The notes under the pieces: model-generated
Seen by the model: only the letters and a program-made list of their open reading frames with translations
What the model was told of the DNA's origin: nothing
Database searches by the model: none
Position numbers and translations under genes: made by a program
Shown here: piece after piece, positions 9,383 to 19,100 of the stretch
Numbering within the stretch: position 1 is the first letter of the stretch
How the letters are laid out: each line of letters starts with the position of its first letter
Source: Escarpia spicata
Taxonomy: Eukaryota; Annelida; Polychaeta; Sabellida; Siboglinidae
Length of the DNA: 64,000 bases
Reading direction: 5' to 3'
NCBI GenBank assembly: GCA_963995525.1
Contig: OZ023213.1
Span: forward strand, 20,993,853 to 21,057,852

Positions 9383-9979
9383 TTAGAGACCGCTTCGGCA
9401 CTGAATGTACACGTGAACGGCCGATTCCATTCGTTCGCGGTTGACGAAATCACGCCAGTCCGTTCCCAGCAGCCAGTCCGACACGAACTGGACTAGATAG
9501 ATTTCCCCCGCACGTTCCGGTTGCTGCTGACCGTTCGCCTTAACGTGCAGTAGATGCACGAGACGCGTGAAGGTCGGTATCAACGATTGATGTAGACACG
9601 TCTCGAACGCGGCGTTGAAGTGCCGCGTGACGATGTTGGACATGTTGTCGTAGTACTGTGTGTACACACGAGTCGGCCTACTCGCGCGATAGCCGGCCAT
9701 AAGAACGTACGGGCAGCCTTCATTGACCTCGCACGCGCCGCATCGATCGCGCGCCCTCTCCAGAACCGTCTCACCGAGTTGTTCGGCGAATAGGGACATC
9801 GCATGCCGCTCATAGCGGCAGGCCAACTGACCCCGACCCGTCGCGACGACTTGACGTTGTATCACTTCCGGTGGTGTTGGCGACAACGTGTACATGTCGT
9901 ACATCGGCGGTTCGATATGTGGGACGCCAAGCGCCTCCTCGATGATAACGTCCAACTCGTTATCGCTACGCACGCACCC
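9383..9979 (-). CDS. uncharacterised Polinton protein, probably a 3' exon
   Basis: 198 codons with no ATG at the front. The frame begins exactly after a TGCTGTAG splice-acceptor-like sequence (AG at 9980-9981), and the acceptor's TAG is itself the in-frame upstream stop. The first internal Met is about 24 residues in. The protein is mixed alpha-helical, with a compact cysteine cluster near the middle (CGACEVNEGC) and an aromatic, hydrophobic C-terminal half (YLVQFVSDWLLG). I recognise no family. Its GC-rich codon use matches the Polinton genes. It is the last ORF before the poly(A) signal. It is probably joined by splicing to an upstream start exon that I cannot identify. Confidence 0.6.
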   Translation of the reverse strand, partial: GCVRSDNELDVIIEEALGVPHIEPPMYDMYTLSPTPPEVIQRQVVATGRGQLACRYERHAMSLFAEQLGETVLERARDRCGACEVNEGCPYVLMAGYRASRPTRVYTQYYDNMSNIVTRHFNAAFETCLHQSLIPTFTRLVHLLHVKANGQQQPERAGEIYLVQFVSDWLLGTDWRDFVNRERMESAVHVYIQCRSGL

Positions 9980-10074
9980 CTACAGCATAAAACATGTCCT
10001 TCTAAGCTTTACGACCACCGTCAGTCTCTAGGAACATACACACATTATAATTAGGCCGCATCTCGCTGTGCTTT

Positions 10075-10200
10075 CTAGTTTTCGTCCATCGGTGTTTGTA
10101 CGAACGCCGCCTCATACAGGTCACGCACCGCATTGTCGTAGTTCAGTAGTAGTCTCTCGAATGCGGCTACCGCAGCGGCTTTTTCATGTCCTTCCGCCCT
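10075..10200 (-). CDS. mini-ORF C (41 codons) directly behind a splice acceptor
   Basis: The open frame begins in phase 0 at 10200, immediately after a TGTATTTGTAG acceptor-like site, and ends with TAG at 10075-10077. The predicted peptide is helical and charged and contains EAAFVQT, which matches EVALFVQT in mini-ORF B, so B and C are duplicated relatives. There is no ATG near the start. It is best read as an alternative terminal exon of the SSB-to-9383 transcription unit. Confidence 0.45.
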   Translation of the reverse strand, partial: RAEGHEKAAAVAAFERLLLNYDNAVRDLYEAAFVQTPMDEN

Positions 10201-10222
10201 CTACAAATACACATTATTATGA

Positions 10223-10390
10223 TTAGTCCGCCCTTTTTTCAGCAACACGGGCCAGCAGCACAGCATCTTTCGTCTCACTTTCCGCCACTCCCCGATCCAG
10301 CAGTGTTTGTACGAACAAGGCAACCTCCGCATACCTTGCACGCATCCGCTCGTTGTTCGCTAACATGTCCAACAGCACGCGACGGACCTC
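10223..10390 (-). CDS. mini-ORF B (55 codons) directly behind a splice acceptor
   Basis: The open frame begins in phase 0 at 10390, right after a TTCTTCTGTAG acceptor-like site, and ends with TAA at 10223-10225. It encodes a charged helical peptide with ALFVQTLLDRG, related to mini-ORF C. An internal AAG|GTATGC is a plausible donor at about 10336, so the segment could also be an internal exon. Confidence 0.45.
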   Translation of the reverse strand, partial: EVRRVLLDMLANNERMRARYAEVALFVQTLLDRGVAESETKDAVLLARVAEKRAD

Positions 10391-10406
10391 CTACAGAAGA
10401 AAATTG

Positions 10407-10544
10407 TTATGCTTTAAATAAGTTCATCGCTTCGTACCAGGCGCACCATGCCATTATATAATTTTCGGCTATCTCGGCCTGTAGGCGCGCAGCCTTGTCA
10501 CTCATCGGTTTACCCGTCAACAACGATACCAGCAGCGGGCATTC
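10407..10544 (-). CDS. mini-ORF A (45 codons) directly behind a splice acceptor
   Basis: The frame begins in phase 0 at 10544 after a GTTTGTGTAG acceptor-like site only 26 nt past the SSB stop, and ends with TAA at 10407-10409. The peptide has a helical AARLQAEIAENY stretch and a Trp-rich end (AWCAWYEAM). No similarity to B and C is obvious beyond size and layout. Confidence 0.42.
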   Translation of the reverse strand, partial: ECPLLVSLLTGKPMSDKAARLQAEIAENYIMAWCAWYEAMNLFKA

Positions 10545-10569
10545 CTACACAAACAACACAAGAAACACG

Positions 10570-11292
10570 TTAGTCATCATCATCGTCGATGTAGGCGTCT
10601 TCGTATCTCTTTAGCGTACGCACCGTATAAGACGGATCGCCATGCCACGACGTCTGCACACTTAGCTCCACCTTCGTGCCAGTTAATTCCAGCACGGTAT
10701 CACGCAGTTCCTCCTCATTTAATTCATCCAAGTAGTCGGCCCTGTACTCAACTAGATTTGTCATTTGCTTGTCAAACAACGTTAGCCAAAGCTCATCTTG
10801 ATCGTCTTCACCATCATTCACCATAACACGCAACGCAAAGAAATTCTTCCCTTCGCCCTGCTCACCGTGCGTTCGACATATCATAATGGCATCCTTGACT
10901 TGCCGAAGCAACTTGCGCCGGCACCTGGTACATCCCCGGTACGTGCACTTATCTTTATAATACACGGCTTCAATACGAACTGGCGTCTTAATCTTATAGA
11001 CGCCATTCTCAGCGCACGCCAGCTCCCTCACACTCACCAATGTAGCGCGCGTCGATTCGGCGCTGCACTCGCGTTCGAGCGAGGCACTGCGCGCCGGCTC
11101 CAACGCCGCCTCGTCGGCGCTTCGCTTACGACCCATCGATGGAGCGAGAACCACCACGGGGCGCTTAGCAGCGGGCTGTGCGCCAGCTGCTCCGGCTGAC
11201 GTCGATGCTGCCTGCTGGCCGCCAGTCACCTTGGACGCCTGCTTGCGCATCTTAAGCTTTTTCGCAGGTGTCATCTCGGTAGCGTCGGCCAT
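10570..11292 (-). CDS. RPA-like single-stranded DNA-binding protein
   Basis: 240 residues from ATG 11292, chosen for its good context; the frame opens slightly further upstream without ATG. The first third is a low-complexity Ala/Lys/Ser-rich tail. The C-terminal two thirds look like the large-subunit RPA C-terminal OB fold with embedded zinc ribbon. CTYRGCTRC opens the ribbon and a later CRTH supplies the second half. FFALRVMVND, DELWLTLFDKQ and MTNLVEYRADYL follow, matching the family's beta-strand, W..LFD and helix order. The protein ends in a run of five Asp, like the acidic tips of many SSBs. It would coat displaced strands during protein-primed replication. A 5' leader intron is plausible: GTAAGT donor at about 11406-11411 and acceptor near 11310. 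No frameshift is present. Confidence 0.72.
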   Translation of the reverse strand: MADATEMTPAKKLKMRKQASKVTGGQQAASTSAGAAGAQPAAKRPVVVLAPSMGRKRSADEAALEPARSASLERECSAESTRATLVSVRELACAENGVYKIKTPVRIEAVYYKDKCTYRGCTRCRRKLLRQVKDAIMICRTHGEQGEGKNFFALRVMVNDGEDDQDELWLTLFDKQMTNLVEYRADYLDELNEEELRDTVLELTGTKVELSVQTSWHGDPSYTVRTLKRYEDAYIDDDDD

Positions 11293-11449
11293 TGTTGCTG
11301 CGGGAAGGACGTCTGATGTAGCTGAAATAGTTAGATCGTTTGCGTTATACACTAATAGCAATTTTACAATCCCTTTATACCCTTCACAGCATATGGCGCA
11401 TGCGCACTTACGAATAACGCCCTAGTCTACGGTTCTATTACAACATTTC

Positions 11450-12240
11450 GCGCATGCGTTCTAACGCATAACTGACTAGTCTCGGATGTCTTTGCTTTCG
11501 AAAAAAAAATGAACGGTCTTGTAGTGCTTTTCGTTCACAAACGTTATTTACATCGATTTTCTATAATATAATGGCACTACACAGATCCCTATTTCCCACT
11601 GATCCTAGACAACGCTTCAATTCATGCTTTTATAGTTCGTGTATCGTTTTTGAAATGGCATTGTTCTAGCTTCACATTCCGATCGTGATATGCGATCCCC
11701 CGATTAACGCCACAGCTGTTTATGCGTCACCATTCGGTTTCTAGTTATCCGGTTCAGGAGGAAAAAAATTAGCGTTCACTTTAGTACATTCATTGTTAAA
11801 TGTGACTTTTACATCGAATGTCTCTATTATTAATGCACCACAAGATGTCCGATCCCTCGCTAAGCGTATACAACGCTTCATTTCATGTATTTAAATTTCC
11901 GTTTATTGCTATTTCGAACTCTTTGCATTAATTGTTTTTACGTCGCTTTCGCGCATGCGCACTTAACGCATAACATCACGCGCCGCAGCTGTTTTGTGTC
12001 AGCATTCGGTTTCTGCTGCAGGAAAAAAATCAGCGTTCGCTTTAGTACATTCGTTTTCACAAATGTTACATCGAATTTCTCTATTATTTATACACCACAA
12101 AAGGCCCGATCCCTAACTAATATTATACAACGGATCATTTAATGCATTTATATTTTCGTTTATTGCTATTTCGATCTCTAGCATTCAATGTTTTTACGTC
12201 ATTTTCGCGCATGCGCGCTTAACGCATAAATGACTTTAGG
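11450..12240. repeat. three tandem 250-260 bp repeats between divergent genes
   Basis: Units begin near 11503, 11760 and 12021, each with an A-run followed by (T/A)(G/C)AACGTTC-like sequence. Each continues with CATCGA..TTCTCTATTAT, GATCCCT and CAACG.TTCA. Each unit, and the segment before the first, ends with CGCGCATGCGC.CTTAACGCATAA (ends near 11478, 11980 and 12238; partial copy near 11398). Identity is moderate. The array separates the minus-strand SSB unit from the plus-strand gene at 12286, so it may contain promoters or a replication-related element. No ORF is convincing. Confidence 0.7.
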
Positions 12241-12285
12241 AAATAATGCATGTATGCAACGGTCGTTGCTCATTTCCATTCAATC

Positions 12286-13096
12286 ATGGCTACCGCCAGC
12301 GTAACGTCTGAGCAACCTTCCACGAAAGATCAGCGGTAAGTTTTATTTTATTTTATTTTAGTTCTTAGTAGAATCGTCTTTTATCCTATCCGTAAGTTTT
12401 ATATTAATAAATTGTATATATGTGCTATTCTTTATTAATTACTATTAATTACTTTTATATTATTAACAGTGATTTAGTTCTCCTCATTATTCATATGCAA
12501 AGAACAGCGGTAAGTTTTTATTTAATTTTATTTTATTATTTTATTTATTTTATTTAGTACAGCGGTAAGTCGTCTTTATCGGTTAGTTCTTTATTAATTA
12601 CTTTTATTATATTCGTGTATTAAACTATTCTTTATTACCTCCTCATTATTCATATGCATTATTTCACAGAATCCACCTGCCTCGTCCAATACATCAGCCT
12701 ACACAGAATCCATCTGCCTACACGGGATGCCTTCCCAGCAAGCCGTCCTGTATTGTCCGCCCAACATCGCGCGGCCAGCCACCGAGGGCGGCGGGCCTGT
12801 CACCGGTCGAACGCCGACCAGCGACGCCGCCGCCTGACGATTCTGACGTCGAACCCGACGGTTTGATTTCTGTATTCTTGGTACGGGGATCGAACGGCAC
12901 TTGGACCACCCCAATTCCAAGGGACGAACTGTTCGAGCGACGCGGATTTCACGCGCCGTTGCCGCGTCCAAGCGCCGCTGGACGCGGAATCGTGACATTA
13001 TACAATTCCCGGCCTTTCCCGCGCCGGGGAAGCGCGCTACGGGGCGGTGTTACACGGACCTGGCCGCAAAGTACCCGGGCGGCCCTCCGTGATTGA
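12286..13096 (+). CDS. spliced Polinton right-arm gene, function unknown
   Basis: Exon 1 is 12286-12335, opening with ATG (MATASVTSEQPSTKDQ) and ending at a GCG|GTAAGT donor in phase 2. Exon 3 begins at acceptor 12670 (TTTCACAG) and stays open to TGA at 13094-13096. AATAAA follows at 13119. An optional exon 2 (12470-12509, acceptor ATTAACAG, donor GCG|GTAAGT) is in frame with exon 1 and switches phase to 0. It would then join a second acceptor 37 nt further on (12707) and enter the same long exon 3 frame. Both routes give a Pro/Arg-rich protein of about 158-160 residues with an acidic PPPDDSDVEPDGLISVF segment. GC-rich coding resembles the Polinton, not the flanks. I recognise no family. Other frames of exon 3 are also fairly open, so the model is moderate. 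Confidence 0.5.
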
Positions 13097-13118
13097 ATAT
13101 TAGTCTACTTCATTTTTT

Positions 13119-13124
13119 AATAAA
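13119..13124 (+). terminator. poly(A) signal of the right-arm spliced gene
   Basis: AATAAA 22 nt after the stop codon at 13096, supporting 13096 as a real gene end. Confidence 0.5.
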
Positions 13125-13339
13125 ATAATCTATTACTTACATCGTTGCTTCCTATTCGTCCACATCCACTGCACATAAACGTCCATATCCACTGCACATA
13201 ATCATCCTGCCTTACTAGACAGCTGCTGAGTACAGCTTTTAAACGTTTCATCGCTGAATGTATTTTGGTTTCATTTTGACAGCGCCAACTACGCTGTACG
13301 CCTCTTGATATTAAAACCGTTCCGGCTAAGCAGCAAAGT

Positions 13340-13541
13340 TAAATTTAGATAGTCACTAGGCCGCCAGAGCATAGGTCACCGCTGCTGGCGGCTGCTGCTA
13401 CATAGGGTACCGCGGTTATTCTCACACAATGGGTTTAGAGCGCCGTTATAACCACAGTGGTTTTTAGCTATAACCGTTGTGGTTATATAAGGGCTTACGT
13501 AAGCTCGCGCTATATATAGGCTTACGTAAAAAAAAATATAT

Positions 13542-13574
<33 letters not shown>

Positions 13575-13660
13575 ATTACATGGCTAATTATACGTAAGAA
13601 CAACGGTCGCTAGGGACGCTATATAAGTGCTTACGTAAGCACAACGGTAGGTCCTACGTT
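13340..13660. repeat. hairpin-rich segment with (AT)n
   Basis: Contains CCGCCAG...CTGGCGG (about 13351-13391), the pair ATAACCACAGTGG/CCGTTGTGGTTAT (about 13449-13488), two GCTTACGTAAGC palindromes (about 13494 and 13631) and an AT array (about 13533-13575). It may be a small palindromic transposon or the decayed terminal region of the Polinton; no boundaries can be fixed. Confidence 0.4.
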
Positions 13661-13761
13661 TCTCACTAGAGGGTAAAGTACTAAAATAGTCACTGAAATA
13701 ACCGCTAGGTGGTGGCACCTCAAGGGAAGGGTAATCAATCAAAAGTGACAGGTCATCAATC

Positions 13762-13847
13762 ACGTTTTTTATAAGTATGTTCCCGAAAACGTTTAGTGTC
13801 ACCAAAACCCTTTGATCTTTTTTTATAAGTATGTTCCCGAAAAAGAT
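13762..13847. repeat. paired hairpins sharing an identical loop
   Basis: Two copies of the 17-nt sequence TTATAAGTATGTTCCCG (13769-13785 and 13823-13839) are each framed by a different self-complementary stem. The first stem is ACGTTTT/AAAACGT and the second is ATCTTTTT/AAAAAGAT. GTGACA (13745) and TGTCAC (13797) bracket the first copy. Confidence 0.6.
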
Positions 13848-14509
13848 AAGGACGTTTTTTATGCATAGAGCTAGGCCTAAAGGGGCCGGGGCGAGCGCCC
13901 AATGCACCTCCATACTACTTATATAGTCTACAATAAAATCCGCCTGGTGTTGTAGTGTCCTTGCATTTCAAATTGCATTCGGAAATCGTCCTTCTTTTAA
14001 ATATAAATTTCCAGTGAATCAACATCCCGCATCTATGTCACTTTCTTGAACACCATTTTAAAATTGTTTCACACATTATGCAAGTTAAAAAATTAGCGCA
14101 AAAGGCGAAAATTATATCCACGGACTATGGAGCGGATTAAGATGTACTGGGGCCCTGGGGCAAATTTGAATTGTGAGGCCCACACCGAAAGACAAGTAGC
14201 TCTGGGCCCTGGAATAAACGTTGTTTTAACCTGATTACCCTGGATCTCGGGACCCTGGAATAATTTGATTCTCACTTGACTGGGGCGCCCCATGAGCTCG
14301 GAGTCAAGGAATTTGTTATCACTTCATTGAGCCCCGGGAGCTATGGTCCTTGGTTTTTTCATCGGCGCTCCGGGAGCTCCTGACCGTGGGGCACGTGACC
14401 CATTCAGGGACGGATCCATAGAGAGTACTCTAGTGGAACTTCCAATTTTACCCCCTTTAGGATCGCCAAAAAACCTCCACTGAACCAAATTCATATTGGA
14501 TAGGCTGAG

Positions 14510-14830
14510 CCAGGGCTTCACCATGACTTCGCTGTCGAGTTATCGCGTTGTAACGAAATCGCCACTCCGCCGTCGCGCTGTCGGATCTTGACATTGGAAA
14601 AGCTAGCTTGGGGGGTATTATTGAAGATTTTTTGCCAGAGCTTCAACACCACTCTGCTGTTGCGCTGTCGGATCATGACATCGGAATACGATGGCGGGAT
14701 GCTGTTGAACATTTATTCACAATTTCGGAAGCTCACCAAAAACCTCCAATTGCACCCCTTTGAGACTAACCTAAGTGGGGCCACATTCCAAAGTCTGGGG
14801 GGCACTTAACGGGGGCACATTCCAAAGATA
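14510..14830 (+). repeat. copy of a dispersed degenerate repeat family
   Basis: Shares blocks such as GCGCTGTCGGAT, GACATCGGAA and CTCACCAAAAACCTCCAATTGCA with 26390-26720 and, inverted, with 62690-63120. Coding potential is absent. The preceding 13850-14500 is unassigned apart from short GGGCCCTGG-type direct repeats around 14150-14280. Confidence 0.5.
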
Positions 14831-15484
14831 TATAGAGACATTTGATGGGTAACACGGGACACGTAACATCGATACAGGCAACCCAAGTGATATCTACGAA
14901 TCAGCATTGGACGGTGACGTCATGTTTGACATTCCGTCAAATTTCCCGCTTCAAAGGTTTCTGCCAGGCACCTATGATTATTCGTAATGTTTTATTCATG
15001 TGTGTATATTATAAATGTACTTTCTATGTATTTATTTATTTGTTACGTTTAAATAAATTCTTTTACACTATTTATTTTTTAAATAATGTATATTTTATAG
15101 TTTTATTTAATTTATGCTGCTTTTTGCAAAGCGTCAAGTGCATTCGGGCGATATATAAATTCCGATATTATATATATTTATATTATTAAATGACTGGTTG
15201 ATTGCCTACTGTGTCTTTTCGTCATTTGATGCACCTTTTCGTAACAAAAAAACTCTGGAAGCCAAAGAAGTGTCGCATTGTTTGTTTCACACAGTTGTGC
15301 AGTCAAAGGATGTCAGTTAATAAACAACGAACATACGGTAATTTTCAATACCTATAGCTTACAGTCATAATCACACTCGCTAGATGCATTGCAGTAGGAT
15401 ATTTGCGTGGGACATGAATTGAATGAAGCTGTTGCGGGACACGTGGGACGCGGTGTCGGCACTCAGAATATCGCACTCTCAATC

Positions 15485-15745
15485 GAATCGTTTTGATGCC
15501 GTTTCGAACCTTGTGCAAGTTCGTTCACTCCACGCTGTCCCAGTTCACTCAGTTGTATGAGTGAGTACAACGCTATATATAGGCATTGGAAGGTATTTGT
15601 GAACGAATAGTATTCTCGCACCAATGGCGTCCCAGATAAGCCGAGATGGTCTTCAATTGAACATTTTTGTCAGGGGGTGAATTGTAAAGCGCTTTGAACA
15701 GACCTAAGGACTGCATGCCATGTTATAAAAGAACACATATTTTAC
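15485..15745 (+). mobile_element. tRNA-derived SINE, old 5'-truncated copy
   Basis: The body matches the SINE at 60595: CGAACCTTG.GCAAGTTCGTT, CAGTTCACTCAG.TGTATGA, then a GTAAAGCGCTTTGA tail. The tRNA head is missing or too diverged. 14840-15480 holds nothing I recognise. Confidence 0.6.
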
Positions 15746-16194
15746 AAAGAGTACAGTGAATGTTGTTTTTGGACATAAAATAAAGCGAACGCTGTGGTAT
15801 GCTGTGTCAAACAGATTGCAATGTGCGCTTGGCTTGTTTGATCAGACGAGGGTACAGTTCCGTCGGCAAATGCATGCGACAGATCGAACTCCTTGGAGGT
15901 CGTCCTGAGTTTCGCGGAGTCGCATGGCAATTCAATAAGCTAGCTCATTGAATATATAGCTAACGACGAGTCGTCGATATCTTAATGGAAGATATGAACA
16001 ATTACCTTTCTGTTGCGAGCTCTGAGTAGTAAGCCTATACATATGTGTCCAGATTTTCAGGGTTTATTCTGGGGTACTGATACGTGTCCGTTGTTGCCGT
16101 TCGGCAATAGCATCGTGATATCGAAAGAGGAGACGAATTATAAAATCTCATTGATGTTTTCTCTCCTATATCTGCTGATTGTGTGGGTGCTAGC

Positions 16195-19100
16195 AGTAAT
16201 AATAATAATAATATTTATAAAGCGCAATATCCATAATATGCTTAAAGCGCTGTACAATCAAATTCAATCAAGCGATTCAATGTATATTAATAAAACCTGC
16301 AAACAAAGAAACATAAGAAAAAATGTAGAACAGAATGTCCCCAAGTGAAATGAAATGTAAAAAATGTTAGCAGTATTGAGCTTTGAACATGTGCGTCTTT
16401 GGTGTCTTTCTGAACGCCAACAGAGTTCTGCTGCACTTGATAGCAATGGACAGTGCATTCCATAATCGAGGTACAATCACACGAAAGGAACTGTCTCCTA
16501 ACCTGACCGGGTTCGTTCGTGGAACTTTAAGCAAAAGTTGTTCAGATGAACGTGTGCGTCCGGGACAGTGCCTGGTTAACAGGTTGGCAAGATACAGCGG
16601 CGCCGTCCCGTTCAGACATTTGAACATATAAAGGTGTATTTTAAAGAGTCGATTCGGCATTTGATTGGCAGCCAGTGTAATTCTTTTAGAACCGGAGTTA
16701 TGTGAGCACGGCGAGGTGTGAACCTGATGATTCTGACTGCCATGTTTTGGATTCGCTGAAGTTTGTGAATGTGTCAATGTTGTTGTTTGTTTATATTTAT
16801 GGGATGGCTCCTGTGCTGGCGATAGTATGTATCTTAATGGGAGTCTCCCGATCTTACATATTACTTACGTTATTCATTGTATAAGTATCGTATCTATACG
16901 TCAAATAATTTGATTCTGAGTTCTAAGGTCACGTGGTAGGTCAGTAGCCAGTAGCCAGTAGCGCGTTCCCGTGTCCAATCTAGATATGACGAAAGCGTGC
17001 ATTAGTGGTTTAGTCGTATATGTTGTGAGGTATCCCCTGATACGACTGATGTTGTGGAGGTGCATATACGCTGTTCGGCAAATGGAACTCATGTGGTTAG
17101 TCATGTTGAGGGATTGATCAAATACAACGCCCAGATTGCGCGCACTTGAAGACGAAGTCAAAGTCATGTCAAACATATGAATCTCCTTTAGCAGTGGCTG
17201 CTTTTGCTTCGTACCAAGCACCATGTCATCCGTCTTCTGATCATTTAATTTCAGTAAATTGTTCCGATACCATTCGCCAATTTCTTCTAGGCAACAGCTC
17301 AAACGACCTATTGAGTTCAGTTGGCCATCTCCACCAGGACAAAACGAAACATTAAGTTGCGTGTCGTCGGCATAAGGGTGATAAACCTAGCCGAATTTCT
17401 TGATATAACGTCACCAAGTGGTGTGATATATGCAATGCACAGCAATGGCCCGAGTACGGGGCCTTGCGGTACACCAAACGGCACAGCAGTTGGGGAGGGA
17501 GAATTTGACACTTCCAATCGTGTTGTATTTATTGAGGTTTGTTTAGTTCGAGAAGGGCATAGCAACACATAAGTCTATGACTTCAGCTATGTCCTTTCAG
17601 CTGCAGCAGCAAACCATACTGTGCATGTATTATGTTGTTGTTATTTGTTGTTGAATAAACGTTCATTCAATACGAACGACTTGATGCCGACCGGACAAGT
17701 AAGATCTGAACCACTCAAGCGCAGCGCCTGTGACACCGAATCTGTGAGTGAGTCTGCTCAATAGAATGCCGTGGTCAATGGTGTCGAAAGCGGCGGTCAA
17801 GTCAAGCATAACAAGATTTAACAAGATTGCCACCCAGAGAATTAACTCTAGGTAGCAGGTGGACAAGGAAGCCCTTGGCATATCGAGAGTCCGACCTTTT
17901 TATCTATGTGTATCCCGCCCGTTTGAGGTATGTGTCGATTTTTTTTTAAACATATTCACGCAACTAGCACCCACGCAATCAGCAGGTAATCTGTTCCATT
18001 CATTTACAGTCCTTTGTGAAAATGAAAACTTTCTTATATCCAATCTACTCTGCTCCTTTGCTAATGCAAGATCATGTCCTCTAGTCCTTCTATCTTTCTT
18101 AACTGAGAAAAACATATTTCTATCAATATTTTCATAACCCTTCAATATTTTAAACACTTCTATCTGATCTCCTCTCAATCTCCTGGTCTCGAGTGTTGTT
18201 AAACCGCATTTTTTTAGGCGTATTTCATAACTAAGATCCCTCAGATTTGGGATCATTTTAGTTGCTCTCCTCTGCACTCTTTCTAGCATATTTATGTCCT
18301 GTGACGGTGGAAGAGGGCCAACGATGTCCACATAACCAACACAACAACACAGCCACGGTCTACTGCAGACAGAATGTTGTTGTGTACTTTAAGCAGAGCC
18401 GTTTCAATTGAGTGATCTTGTCGATATGCCGATTGAAACTGGTCGTGCAAGTTGTTCTCTTGCATTTGGACATTCAGCTGTTTTGCTACAACGCGCTCGA
18501 TTAGTTTAGAGTGAAAGGTTAGATTCGATACAGGTTGATATTTATGTATTGGTTCTGGATTTAGTCCAGCCTTCTTGATTAATGGCGAGATGCAACCAGC
18601 CTTGTATTTATCTGCCTGCAACAACGGACGGTTGCGAGTCAATTAAGTTGACCAGCATATGATCGTATTGATCAACCAGTTCTTCTACGTTCAGCAAGTC
18701 AAGATCATCCCAACGGAACAGTGGAATGTCTTGTCGAAAAGACATTGCATCAATGGTGCGGTTTTTTTCTTCAAACCAGTGCGATGTTGAACAATGTCTA
18801 TGTTGAAACTCATCGCAAAGTAGTCAGAAAGGCCCATATCCGTAACGATAACATTTCGATCAAGGTGTTCGTCCGTGCTGCGGGTCATGAGTACATCCAA
18901 AGTGTGTCCTTTCCTGTGGGTTGGCCCGCGAACATGCAACACCATTCCTGTGGCATTCACAGAATTGACCAGTCGTCGTGCATAAACATTTGTAGCGTTG
19001 TCAATACGAAAATTCAAATCTCCCATGATAATCAGAGGTCAAGGTTTTATGGCATGCTGGTTGATGAAACGGTCCCATTCTTTAAAAAACACAGTTGTTG

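Larger units (their letters stand above)
1..13130. mobile_element. Polinton/Maverick (adintovirus-like) element, left end outside window
   Basis: The block carries the Polinton hallmark set: DDE integrase with chromodomain, protein-primed PolB, adenain-like protease, double-jelly-roll major capsid protein and penton-like minor capsid protein. The first base already lies in the integrase frame, so the left terminal inverted repeat is not in view. No right inverted repeat can be paired, so the right limit is set just after the poly(A) signal of the last element-like gene. Base composition (CpG-rich coding, arginine-rich proteins) differs from the AT-rich DNA after about 13.1 kb. No FtsK/HerA packaging ATPase is seen. 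Several genes are intact while PolB, MCP and pX carry indels, so this copy is either decaying or affected by assembly indels. Confidence 0.9.

Noticed and set aside
10798..11199. 133-codon plus-strand ORF
   Set aside because: Shadow of the SSB gene on the opposite strand, with no motif.
12699..12998. 99-codon minus-strand Arg/Pro-rich ORF
   Set aside because: Antisense to the spliced right-arm exon, and open mainly because the segment is GC-rich.
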